From positions 1-64,000 of IMG/VR virus record IMGVR_UViG_3300023199_000021: a stretch of DNA of 64,000 bases. One strand, given 5' to 3'. This stretch comes from a virus. The notes below the pieces were generated by a model. The model saw nothing but the letters and a program-made list of their open reading frames with translations, was not told the origin of the DNA and did no database searches. Made by a program: the position numbers and the translations under genes. Shown here piece by piece: positions 1 to 6,118 of the stretch. Position 1 is the first letter of the stretch. The number at the start of each line of letters is the position of its first letter.

Positions 1-136
1 CCTGCTCTACTGGTTCTTGTGCTGCTGCCGCAACTACGGCTTCGGCAACTTTGTTACTATTCTTGTATTTGCTGCTACAACAACTTATAATGAATATTCC
101 AGCTAGAACTAAACCTACTAAATTTTTATTGAACAT
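1..136 (-). CDS. lipoprotein N-terminus, cut by the window edge
   Basis: Reads leftward off the window. The 45 visible codons encode an export signal with a Cys pair at about residues 19-20 that fits a lipobox, then a short linker. They are identical to the start of the complete lipoprotein at 34837..35736, so this is a second copy of that gene or the torn end of a duplication. Nothing left of base 1 can be judged. Confidence 0.6.
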   Translation of the reverse strand, partial: MFNKNLVGLVLAGIFIISCCSSKYKNSNKVAEAVVAAAAQEPVEQ

Positions 137-237
137 AGCTATAACCTTTCGTGTAAACGTTAACTTAGCCCGAAAGGCTATACACCAAAAGTGCAGCTAC
201 GGAAAGTCGAACTCCGGCCACCTGCATGGCAAGCAGG
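1..237. repeat. direct repeat, copy 1 (at least 237 bp)
   Basis: Bases 1-237 are identical to 35601-35837. The match stops at base 238, inside the anticodon stem of tRNA-Gly. Its left limit is unknown because the window starts inside it. It holds the first 45 codons of a lipoprotein gene, its upstream region and the 3' half of tRNA-Gly. It may be a real duplication or an assembly overlap. Confidence 0.97.
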
Positions 238-262
238 AATGCTACCGTAACACCTTAACTGC
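192..262 (-). tRNA. tRNA-Gly(GCC)
   Basis: Folds as a full cloverleaf: acceptor GCAGTTA/TAGCTGC (one G-U pair), anticodon stem CCTGC/GCAGG with loop TTGCCAT, T-loop TTCGACT. CCA is not encoded. The 3' half lies in the long direct repeat and is duplicated at 35792..35837 without its 5' half. Confidence 0.85.
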
Positions 263-272
263 ATTACCTATC

Positions 273-602
273 TTATCTTCGTGGAGGATAAGGATAGTAT
301 CTTGACTGTCCAGTACGATAGTTAAAAGTACTATAGCCTCTGATGCTAGAAAAACTAGCGTTAATTCCAAATTTTACATAACGTCGATCCGGTGACACAA
401 CGACAGGTCCAACATTCAATGAGGTTCCTGTTGGAAACCACTGTACCACAGGGTAGTAACCTACATTGTGATAGTGATAGTGGGTGTGTGGATGATTGTG
501 CCAGTGTCCGTTGTGATGGTGCCACTCACCTTGTTGTGCAAAAGTGGTGCTGACAAACAAACCCGCGATCAAAAACGCCGTGATGATTAAAAGCTTCTTC
601 AT
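273..602 (-). CDS. secreted His-rich small protein
   Basis: 109 residues. A classical Sec signal peptide (Lys-Lys then a hydrophobic run, about residues 1-22, ending near AQQ) precedes a segment with about a dozen His residues in HxH spacing (residues 27-47) that looks metal-binding. The C-terminal half contains a VSPDRRYVKFGINASF stretch that reminds me of short secreted proteins of planctomycetes; this is memory, not a search. The start is fixed by the signal peptide, yet the perfect promoter at 605..633 would start RNA at about 598, inside the gene. Function unknown; exported, possibly periplasmic. Confidence 0.75.
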   Translation of the reverse strand: MKKLLIITAFLIAGLFVSTTFAQQGEWHHHNGHWHNHPHTHYHYHNVGYYPVVQWFPTGTSLNVGPVVVSPDRRYVKFGINASFSSIRGYSTFNYRTGQSRYYPYPPRR

Positions 603-604
603 TT

Positions 605-633
605 ATTATACCCTCAAATTGGCAAATTGTCAA
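605..633 (-). promoter_or_regulatory. sigma70 promoter, perfect consensus
   Basis: -35 TTGACA at 628-633, 17-bp spacer, GG then -10 TATAAT at 605-610. The predicted transcript starts near 598, just past the ATG at 602-600. It would therefore serve the downstream tRNA-Gly better than the secreted-protein gene. Confidence 0.8.
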
Positions 634-740
634 GGGAATTTCTAGAAACATGAGCATTGTTGTAGGTGTAGCGACAAGTCGTAAGCGTTGCTTCCAACTT
701 AGTTTCCTGCTCTTTGTTCGGATAGATTCTGTATTTAAGA

Positions 741-1088
741 CTAATCATTGAACTTCTGATTCTCTATGTATTTCTTAATAGTTTCACCTGAAACTGTGCC
801 AGCAGAACCATAATACGTTCCTCTGCTGAACAACCCTGAACCCCAAAAGAAACGACTCTTGAGGTTATTGAATTCTTTGAAGATATCAACTGTTAAGATT
901 GATTTAATGGTTGTTGCAACCATCAAGCAATCACGCTCTTTGGTTTGAACAAAGTGGTCTGCCTCGTCCCATTCTAAATACCCCAAAATCCAGTCAGTTT
1001 CCAATAATTCTTCAACAGTATTGAATTCTGCGGCCTGAGGATCGGGGCCACCCACAAATCGGGGGATATGTTGAATTGCTCTATACAT
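741..1088 (-). CDS. chimeric small protein with IS200-type TnpA C-terminus
   Basis: 115 residues made of two unlike parts. Residues 1 to about 56 resemble a small phage protein (start MYRAIQHIPRFVGGPDPQ). Residues about 57-112 match the C-terminal third of Y1 (IS200/IS605) transposases: a KSI...IFKEF helix, a WGSGLFSRGTYYGSAG strand region, and a final helix with the usual catalytic-tyrosine setting KYIENQ. The HUH half of the transposase is absent, so this cannot be a working transposase. The reading frame is continuous across the junction. Function unknown. Confidence 0.65.
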   Translation of the reverse strand: MYRAIQHIPRFVGGPDPQAAEFNTVEELLETDWILGYLEWDEADHFVQTKERDCLMVATTIKSILTVDIFKEFNNLKSRFFWGSGLFSRGTYYGSAGTVSGETIKKYIENQKFND

Positions 1089-1091
1089 AAG

Positions 1092-1162
1092 TGCAAGATA
1101 TCAGAATCGAACTGATAATTTCTGGTTGGAAGCCAGATGTTTTACCATTAAACTAATCTTGC
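1092..1162 (-). tRNA. tRNA-Gly(TCC)
   Basis: Acceptor GCAAGAT/ATCTTGC pairs perfectly. Anticodon arm TCTGG/CCAGA with loop CTTCCAA; T-arm ATCAG-TTCGATT-CTGAT. No encoded CCA. Confidence 0.9.
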
Positions 1163-1182
1163 CAGTGGTCGCCTTCCGACAG

Positions 1183-1256
1183 TGGGAGCGGTGGGATTCG
1201 AACCCTCAAACATCTGATCCTAAATCAAACGGCTTTGCCAATTTGCCTACCTGAGC
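1183..1256 (-). tRNA. tRNA-Leu(TAG)-like, acceptor stem does not pair
   Basis: Anticodon arm TTTGA/TCAGA with loop TTTAGGA (anticodon TAG, U33 present), good D- and T-loops, short 5-nt variable loop. The 5' arm GCTCAGG cannot pair with the 3' arm CGCTCCC, and the T-stem has one mismatch. Probably a chimera or decayed tRNA. Confidence 0.45.
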
Positions 1257-1384
1257 ATAAAGCTTTGCTTAAGTACTACTGATGTTAGGTATCCAAAGCA
1301 CGCCTCCGCTATTTTGCTATCTCGCACACGCCTTTCGGCCCGATACAGAAAAACGCCACGGAGGAACTGCGAATTGCTTGAATA

Positions 1385-2035
1385 TTATTCGTTTGACAAG
1401 TCAAACTTTTCGTCGTCTGAATAAGCCAAAGCAGCACTTACTGATTGGCCCGATGCCCCTCTGTTGGACATTTGGCGAGCGGCCTTTAGCTTGTCACTGG
1501 TTGTACCATAAGCCTTTGAGGTCTTGCTACGCTTCAAATTCACAACATTTGAAAGGTCGATGTTAAGGTCAGTACCAACCTTTTCATCTAGTTCTACACC
1601 AAGGAACACGAACTGCCAAGAGTATTTCTCTTTTTGTTCCTTAATCATATTAGCAACTTGCTGATACGAATATTCCTTACTGGCGTTCTCATGACCATCG
1701 GTAGAAATTACCACGGTCACTAGTGATGGTCTTTCATCTTCTGGCGTCTGTGCCAATCTCTGTCCGACAGTAGTAATAGCCTTACCTACTGCATCGCACA
1801 TAGCTGTCATCCCACGAGGGACTAGCTCATACTTCGGAACATCCTTGATATTAACGCCATCATGAACAACATCGTAAACATCGTCAAACTCCACGAATGT
1901 CAATCGACACTCACCTTCTTCATTTCTCTGGTCATCAATCATGCGATTGATAGCATTCTGTGCTTCTTCTTGACAGGCTCCCATTGAACCTGATCGGTCG
2001 GAGATAAACACAAACTCTACAAGGTCTTGTTTCAT
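1385..2035 (-). CDS. vWA-domain protein
   Basis: 216 residues from the ATG at 2035, chosen because AAGGA lies just upstream. A von Willebrand A fold is indicated by the MIDAS motif DRSGSM near residue 11 and a later STDGHE segment. Such proteins bind Mg2+ and partner proteins; the phage partner is unknown. The frame also runs open upstream into the C-terminal half of the peptidyl-tRNA hydrolase-like gene with no stop between, so a fusion product is possible. Cytoplasmic. Confidence 0.75.
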   Translation of the reverse strand: MKQDLVEFVFISDRSGSMGACQEEAQNAINRMIDDQRNEEGECRLTFVEFDDVYDVVHDGVNIKDVPKYELVPRGMTAMCDAVGKAITTVGQRLAQTPEDERPSLVTVVISTDGHENASKEYSYQQVANMIKEQKEKYSWQFVFLGVELDEKVGTDLNIDLSNVVNLKRSKTSKAYGTTSDKLKAARQMSNRGASGQSVSAALAYSDDEKFDLSNE

Positions 2036-2355
2036 AGTCTTTTCCTTACTTAACAATTGATATTTCTTAAACAATTGCCTTTCCTCGTCTTCTACAATCG
2101 GTCTGGTCGCAAAAGCAGTCAAATCAACGTCGTCTTCCCTGAACTCTGCTACAAGTATACCATTTGATTTGGCTTTGTCAAGGGCAGCTTTCAGTTTTTT
2201 TCGTTTTTCACACCAATCAGAACCATATGAGGGTGGTCGCCAATGTAGGGCCACCGATAGGTCGATTCGATTGAGACGTGTGCTGCCTGAACAGCTTGTT
2301 GGGGACGACTCAAATCCTGACGAACAAAAACATACATGTAGTTCTTCCGAATCAT
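2036..2355 (-). pseudogene. PTH2-like peptidyl-tRNA hydrolase, split by a frameshift
   Basis: The ATG at 2355 begins a product containing [19 protein letters not shown] and [12 protein letters not shown], typical of phage PTH2-type peptidyl-tRNA hydrolases, which free tRNA from stalled peptides. The frame ends at a TGA right after a run of seven A (about 2195-2201). The family C-terminus (LKAALDK..., LTAFATRPI, LFKKYQLL) continues in the -1 frame. The junction reads A-AAA-AAC-TGA, a known -1 slippery sequence, so the break may be programmed, a real mutation or a homopolymer miscall. The -1 frame continues into the vWA gene. Confidence 0.65.
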
Positions 2356-2518
2356 GACTTCTCCCCCGTAACCAAAGCGTGGTTATTATCATCAATATAC
2401 AAGTAACCGTTCAATCAAACTTGGAAAAACTTACCTAAGCAAAATTGTTTAGCGAAACCAAGCGGCAAGGCTCTTATCTAGATTATCACCACTAGGATTA
2501 CGGTATGGTCTTTTTAAG

Positions 2519-2591
2519 TAGGCGATACAGGAATCGAACCCATTCTTCTGGTTCCGTAGACCAGCGTGCCAATCCTTCACACCCATCGCCC
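2519..2591 (-). tRNA. tRNA-Arg(ACG)
   Basis: Acceptor GGGCGAT/ATCGCCT (G-U at the first pair), anticodon arm CTGGT/ACCAG with loop CTACGGA, T-loop TTCGATT, discriminator A. Confidence 0.85.
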
Positions 2592-2596
2592 ATCAA

Positions 2597-2929
2597 TTAT
2601 TGATCAAACATCGCGTCTAGGTTTTGAGCCAACCCAATACCTCGAACGAAGTCTGAAATTCTTTGCTTGTCATCGCTCAGCACCAAAAGCATTCTGCCTC
2701 CAGCACCAGACTCATTATCTACTTCATCACCTGTGTCCGCAAAGATAGGGTACACTTCTCCCGGCTTATGGAAAGCCTCTACCATTTCGCGAGGAACTTC
2801 TTGGGCGTAAACATCTTCGTCGTAGCGATATTCCCCGTCTTCGTTTCTCCAAATTCTAAAACGATATAGCTTTAGCGGTTCTTGATCCATATTGTAGATT
2901 ACAGGTTGTTTGGTGTCAATTGAATCCAT
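2597..2929 (-). CDS. hypothetical protein
   Basis: 110 residues, rich in acidic and aromatic residues, no recognised family. An alternative start is Met14, since AAGAGG sits only two bases from the first ATG. It lies between tRNA-Arg and the tRNA-Leu pair. No signal peptide or membrane segment. Confidence 0.6.
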   Translation of the reverse strand: MDSIDTKQPVIYNMDQEPLKLYRFRIWRNEDGEYRYDEDVYAQEVPREMVEAFHKPGEVYPIFADTGDEVDNESGAGGRMLLVLSDDKQRISDFVRGIGLAQNLDAMFDQ

Positions 2930-3053
2930 ATCATCCTCTTGTCACGGACAATGCCTACAACCACAGCTACAACACCATCCTCGTTTTAACAAATACGTCG
3001 CGGTAAGAACTTCCTACCGTCCTCAATATAGTAATCTTCGTTTTCGATCACAG

Positions 3054-3127
3054 TGGTACAGGCGGGACTCGAGCCCGCAACTACTAGTTTTTGAAACTAA
3101 TTCCTCTGCCAATTGGGAAACCGTACC
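3054..3127 (-). tRNA. tRNA-Leu(CAA), short variable arm
   Basis: Acceptor GGTACGG/CTGTACC, anticodon arm TTAGT/ACTAG with loop TTCAAAA, T-arm GCGGG-CTCGAGT-CCCGC. The variable loop is only TAGTT, whereas bacterial tRNA-Leu normally has a long arm. Confidence 0.75.
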
Positions 3128-3174
3128 TTGGAGCGGCTGAGTTATTCATCCTCTAACGCCCGCCGCGAAGCAAG

Positions 3175-3248
3175 TAGTGCCGGTGGGAATCGAACCCACA
3201 ACTACAAGATTTTAAGTCTTGTTCCTCTGCCTATTGGGATACGGCACC
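3175..3248 (-). tRNA. tRNA-Leu(TAA), short variable arm
   Basis: Acceptor GGTGCCG/CGGCACT (terminal G-U), anticodon arm CAAGA/TCTTG with loop CTTAAAA, T-arm GTGGG-TTCGATT-CCCAC, variable loop TAGTT. It shares the D-arm and variable-loop style of the preceding tRNA-Leu(CAA), suggesting common origin. Confidence 0.8.
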
Positions 3249-3258
3249 GTACAGTAAG

Positions 3259-3332
3259 TGAGTGATATAGGACTCGAACCTATGACTTTCACTTTGTAAG
3301 AGTAGCACTCTTGCCAACTGAGTTAATCGCCC
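3259..3332 (-). tRNA. tRNA-Val(TAC)
   Basis: Anticodon loop CTTACAA, T-arm ATAGG-TTCGAGT-CCTAT, acceptor GGGCGAT/ATCACTC with one C-A mismatch and one mismatch at the base of the anticodon stem. Slightly degenerate. Confidence 0.7.
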
Positions 3333-3343
3333 GTCTGTATCAA

Positions 3344-3706
3344 TTACACACCGGCTTTCCCGACGTACATCAAAACTCTGCCATTTTTTCTATGATTTCC
3401 CATGCGTCGATAGGTGTATTGTTCACCAGTTTTAGGGTCTTCATAGATATATTTAGTAGCTGACAAAGATAACATTGTCTCCACGATATCTCGCGTTGAA
3501 AACTTTTCCTCGTACATGGCATCTGCTACCATTATAACGTCTGATTCCTCAATGTCAAGCTCTTGAGCAGCTTTTTGCTTAAATTTTTCTGGTCCCTCAA
3601 TAGCAATACCTTGCTTGATCGCTTTCTTTTTGGCACCGGGGCCTGTGAAACACTTACCTTGGTCTCCCCATTTCCAACCATTATCGCCGCATTGTTTTAA
3701 AGGCAT
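3344..3706 (-). CDS. hypothetical Cys/Gly-motif protein
   Basis: 120 residues from the ATG at 3706, preceded by GGAGAA at proper spacing; the frame further upstream overlaps tRNA-Ser and is not coding. The N-terminus carries a GWKWG...GKCFTGPGAKKKA pattern followed by a basic KQGIAI stretch, which I have seen in small phage proteins of unknown role; the rest is helical. A promoter-like sequence lies inside (3531..3558). Confidence 0.7.
   Translation of the reverse strand: MPLKQCGDNGWKWGDQGKCFTGPGAKKKAIKQGIAIEGPEKFKQKAAQELDIEESDVIMVADAMYEEKFSTRDIVETMLSLSATKYIYEDPKTGEQYTYRRMGNHRKNGRVLMYVGKAGV
3531..3558 (-). promoter_or_regulatory. intragenic sigma70-like promoter
   Basis: TTGACA at 3553-3558, 16-bp spacer, TATAAT at 3531-3536. 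It could raise expression of the tRNAs downstream. It lies in coding sequence, so it may be fortuitous. Confidence 0.4.
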
Positions 3707-3730
3707 GCGTATTCTCCATTGATTAATGTA

Positions 3731-3814
3731 TAAGCGGGGGGGGATTCGAACCCCCACGAGTCATTAACTCCTAACTGTCTAGTAAACAGCGGCCACCACC
3801 AAATTGGCTTGCCC
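3731..3814 (-). tRNA. tRNA-Ser(ACT)
   Basis: Class II tRNA: anticodon arm GCTGT/ACAGT with loop TTACTAG, long variable arm GAGT-TAAT-GACTC, T-arm GGGGG-TTCGAAT-CCCCC. The acceptor GGGCAAG/CCCGCTT has two mismatches. A34 is unusual because AGY Ser tRNAs normally have GCT. Confidence 0.65.
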
Positions 3815-3818
3815 TTCT

Positions 3819-3998
3819 CTATCGCCCGAACAAGGTTCTCACCTTCTCCCAAAGCGTCTTTTCCTTTTCTTTCTTTTTAAAGCGATGCATTCTTTCAACT
3901 ACCTTATTGTAGTCCTCAACAAACTGATTTGATTTTTCCTGCCATCTTTTTTGAGCCTTTTGAAATTGACTATCGCTGAGTCCTGAGTCTCCACACAT
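3819..3998 (-). CDS. small basic helical protein
   Basis: 59 residues from the ATG at 3998 (weak AGAGAA upstream); the frame extends further up, but that part has no ribosome site. Mostly charged helix with a Lys-rich run FKKKEKEK near residue 44, ending LFGR. It lies between tRNA-Ser and tRNA-Ala. Function unknown. Confidence 0.55.
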   Translation of the reverse strand: MCGDSGLSDSQFQKAQKRWQEKSNQFVEDYNKVVERMHRFKKKEKEKTLWEKVRTLFGR

Positions 3999-4093
3999 TG
4001 TTGTTCTCTTATTTTGAAAGTCGTACACCTGAGAGTTGCCACCTTCAACCGCCCGCTCATGAAACGAACAGCCCGTATACGTCGGTGGCAAGT

Positions 4094-4165
4094 GGAGCCG
4101 AGGGGAATTGAACCCCTAACCTTCTGCGTGCAAGGCAGATGCTCTCCCAATTGAGCTACGACCCC
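4094..4165 (-). tRNA. tRNA-Ala(TGC)
   Basis: Acceptor GGGGTCG/CGGCTCC, D-arm GCTC...GAGC, anticodon arm TCTGC/GCAGA with loop CTTGCAC, T-arm AGGGG-TTCAATT-CCCCT. Confidence 0.93.
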
Positions 4166-4174
4166 ATAATTAAG

Positions 4175-4246
4175 TGGAGAATACGGGACTTGAACCCGTA
4201 ATACCAGAATGCCATTCTAGCGTGTTCCCAATTACACTAATTCCCC
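4175..4246 (-). tRNA. tRNA-Ala(GGC)
   Basis: Acceptor GGGGAAT/ATTCTCC, anticodon arm CTAGA/TCTGG with loop ATGGCAT, T-arm ACGGG-TTCAAGT-CCCGT. Ten bases upstream of tRNA-Ala(TGC). Confidence 0.85.
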
Positions 4247-4319
4247 ATCAGTGGGGCGAATGATGTACATCTGGCAAACTGTAGTGCTGCACAACGTTGT
4301 AGACTACTGATGGGCGATC

Positions 4320-4679
4320 CTAATCTTCGTCTTCTCTTTCTTGAAGTTCGATGCCCAACTGTTGCAACTCCTTGTTTACTTTATCAATAATGTCCTCTGG
4401 ATTGTCGTCGTATTCGATTTCTAACATAACACTTTCTTTGTTTGCTGGTGATTTTTCCCAATCTCTCCACAACGGTTTTTCTTCGTATCCACAACCGGGA
4501 CAAGTAAATGCTCTGGAACAAATACAAATAGAGTCATGAATTAAATGTCCGCACCCTTCACACGCCCATGACGAAACGCAGCCGGGATGAATATTTTGTA
4601 GTATAGCATCGCTTCTCCACTGTGCCTGTTCATCATTCCAAGCCTTCGGATCATCTACTTTTTTACCTAAAGTTAACAT
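4320..4679 (-). CDS. zinc-ribbon hypothetical protein
   Basis: 119 residues. The central part carries Cys-x2-Cys pairs (CEGCGH near residue 40 and CPGCGYEE near residue 60) plus further Cys/His between, so one or two bound zinc ions are likely. The C-terminus is acidic (ending EREDED). It overlaps the end of the TnpB remnant by a few bases. Role unknown. Confidence 0.7.
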   Translation of the reverse strand: MLTLGKKVDDPKAWNDEQAQWRSDAILQNIHPGCVSSWACEGCGHLIHDSICICSRAFTCPGCGYEEKPLWRDWEKSPANKESVMLEIEYDDNPEDIIDKVNKELQQLGIELQEREDED

Positions 4680-4795
4680 ATTTTACCTTTTAATACATCG
4701 TTCATTTCATTTCGTTGGCAGCCGAAACACTTAGCAAGTTTTTGCTGTTGTTCGTCGTTTGGGTAAATCCTGAATTTGTATGTGTAGTGAGCCAT
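4673..4795 (-). pseudogene. TnpB N-terminal remnant (IS605 family)
   Basis: A 40-codon frame starting MAHYTYKFRIYPNDEQQQKL and continuing AKCFGCQRNEMN. The YKFRIYPN-EQ...FGC.R pattern is the N-terminal hallmark of OrfB/TnpB proteins of about 400 residues. The RuvC-like and zinc-finger parts are missing, so no nuclease activity is expected. It lies antisense to the start of the HNH gene. With the TnpA tail at 741..1088 it indicates an old IS200/IS605 insertion. Confidence 0.6.
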
Positions 4796-5050
4796 AAACC
4801 TTTATTTTCTGTAGATGATGTTATTGCTAAATTTGGCGATAATCCCTCTTGTTATTTAACTGGTCAACCGATAGACATATCTAAACCACGAACTTATTCC
4901 TTTGACCATATTATACCAAAGTCTCGCGGCGGAGATAATAGCTTGGATAACTTAGGTTTATGCACAAAGGCTGCAAATCAAGCTAAGAATGATATGACTC
5001 TTGATGAATTCATTAATTCCTGCAAACAAGTTGTAAAACACAATACTTAG
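4787..5050 (+). CDS. HNH nuclease domain, probably truncated
   Basis: 87 residues from a GTG at 4787; the frame is open from 4715, but that part is antisense to the TnpB remnant. The HNH core is plain: a CYLTG turn, TYSFDHIIPKSRGGDNSLDN with the catalytic His, then CTKAANQAKNDMT. Free-standing homing nucleases of this type are usually longer at the N-terminus. It is a plus-strand gene inside a minus-strand tRNA array, which suggests a mobile insertion. Probably DNA nicking if active. Confidence 0.65.
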   Translation: MSHKPLFSVDDVIAKFGDNPSCYLTGQPIDISKPRTYSFDHIIPKSRGGDNSLDNLGLCTKAANQAKNDMTLDEFINSCKQVVKHNT

Positions 5051-5121
5051 AGGCCGATCTCGGTATCGATCCGAGGTCTTCTGAATACAAAACAGATATT
5101 CTTCCATTGAACTAATCGGCC
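5051..5121 (-). tRNA. tRNA-Thr(TGT)
   Basis: Perfect acceptor GGCCGAT/ATCGGCC, loop TTTGTAT (anticodon TGT), T-arm CTCGG-ATCGATA-CCGAG, discriminator U. The anticodon stem has one mismatch next to the loop. Confidence 0.8.
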
Positions 5122-5205
5122 ATATGAGGACAACGCAATCCTCGGTCAGACAGCTAAAACTGCTGCGTTAATGCTTCACGGTGTTTTTCGTCCGTTTAGT
5201 CTGAC

Positions 5206-5412
5206 TCATAATTCTATTTTATCGAGAATGTAGTCAATACCAATGTCTTTGTCGCTCCACCACACAAGGCGATAATCGTATGTCACACTGTAATTATACC
5301 ATCGAATGATCGGTTTGTCAAGAGGAATCTTCCGATAAACCCATTTCCATCCGATTTGGTGACGTTTGGCAGGGTTCCAGCTATAGGTATAGGCCGGAAC
5401 ACCTGATACCAT
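5206..5412 (-). CDS. small hypothetical protein, possible internal leaderless start
   Basis: 68 residues, rich in Trp and Tyr, no known family and no clear ribosome site at the first ATG. A perfect promoter lies inside it (5293..5321). Its predicted RNA start coincides with an in-frame GTG at 5286, so the expressed form may be only the last 27 residues on a leaderless message. Confidence 0.4.
   Translation of the reverse strand: MVSGVPAYTYSWNPAKRHQIGWKWVYRKIPLDKPIIRWYNYSVTYDYRLVWWSDKDIGIDYILDKIEL
5293..5321 (-). promoter_or_regulatory. sigma70 promoter, perfect consensus
   Basis: TTGACA at 5316-5321, 17-bp spacer, GG-TATAAT with the -10 at 5293-5298. Likely drives tRNA-Thr and the genes to its left. 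Confidence 0.75.
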
Positions 5413-5472
5413 TTTTCACTCTTGGTTTTGATAACCCACTTGCGACGTTCTTTGTACTTCAATTCTTCGAAG

Positions 5473-5823
5473 TTATGTGGAACACTCAGCTTCAGCCTTA
5501 TCCGCAATTTCGCGGAGTTGTCGTGCCTTGTATTCTTTTGCCAGTTGCTCAGTTGAAAAAAACGGTTCGCCCTTACGGATGTAATACGGCTGGCCACCGC
5601 CGTACGACGACCACATATCTTTTGAGACGTTGTGGACGCGGGACCAGCAAATTGGATTGTCCTGCGTCGCACGACACACGTACCAAACTACCATACCTGG
5701 TAGAACTGTTACCCCGTCTTCTGTTTTTGGCAACGCTTCGCGTAAACGACACAATTCCGCATAACTGTCGGATGAACGCGAAGTCGCTACTGCCTCGGTC
5801 AAATTCGTTTTTTCGTTTGTCAT
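5473..5823 (-). CDS. hypothetical protein
   Basis: 116 residues from the ATG at 5823, preceded by AGGAAAACA. Central VLPGMVVWYVCRATQDNP could form a beta-rich segment; the C-terminus is helical and charged. No recognised family. It is the first clear gene downstream of the 6088..6115 promoter. Confidence 0.65.
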   Translation of the reverse strand: MTNEKTNLTEAVATSRSSDSYAELCRLREALPKTEDGVTVLPGMVVWYVCRATQDNPICWSRVHNVSKDMWSSYGGGQPYYIRKGEPFFSTEQLAKEYKARQLREIADKAEAECST

Positions 5824-5869
5824 TGTTTTCCTCAACTATTAGGGATTTCCGAATTGTTCCGCGACTCGG

Positions 5870-6016
5870 TTATCCTTCACCCGTAAAAGTTTCTGCAAAA
5901 TGATCGACGACATGCTTGCGGGAAAGCTCGACGGTTCTGTTCTTCTGGTTGCCTCTATGTTTCGATTTGAACTTAAGAAAACCTGCCCCTTTGAAAAAAT
6001 AAAAAAGAAGGAGCAT
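5870..6016 (-). CDS. possible 48-residue protein
   Basis: A short frame with a hydrophobic N-terminus (LLLFYFF) then a basic part with a KHRGNQKNRTVELSRKH segment. It lies directly downstream of a strong promoter but has no clear ribosome site. A 55-codon plus-strand frame overlaps it, so the call is weak. Confidence 0.3.
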   Translation of the reverse strand: MLLLFYFFKGAGFLKFKSKHRGNQKNRTVELSRKHVVDHFAETFTGEG

Positions 6017-6087
6017 AAGTCCCAGAGTGTTAGGTCGTCAATTCATGGTAGGCGAAGTAACTCTTAGGATCGCTACCTTCTTCTTGT

Positions 6088-6115
6088 ATTATACTGTCCG
6101 TTTTTCAGTTGTCAA
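6088..6115 (-). promoter_or_regulatory. sigma70 promoter
   Basis: TTGACA at 6110-6115, 16-bp spacer, TATAAT at 6088-6093; sits just after the ssb stop codon and feeds the leftmost genes. Confidence 0.75.
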
Positions 6116-6118
6116 GCA

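Noticed and set aside
2663-2869. Plus-strand frame inside the gene at 2597..2929
   Set aside because: Shadow of the minus-strand gene; no initiation site.
4715-4786. Longer N-terminus of the HNH gene
   Set aside because: The extra frame is antisense to a clear TnpB start and has no ribosome site.
5475-5903. Plus-strand frame opposite the 5473..5823 gene
   Set aside because: Antisense shadow; no ribosome site and unlikely residue composition.
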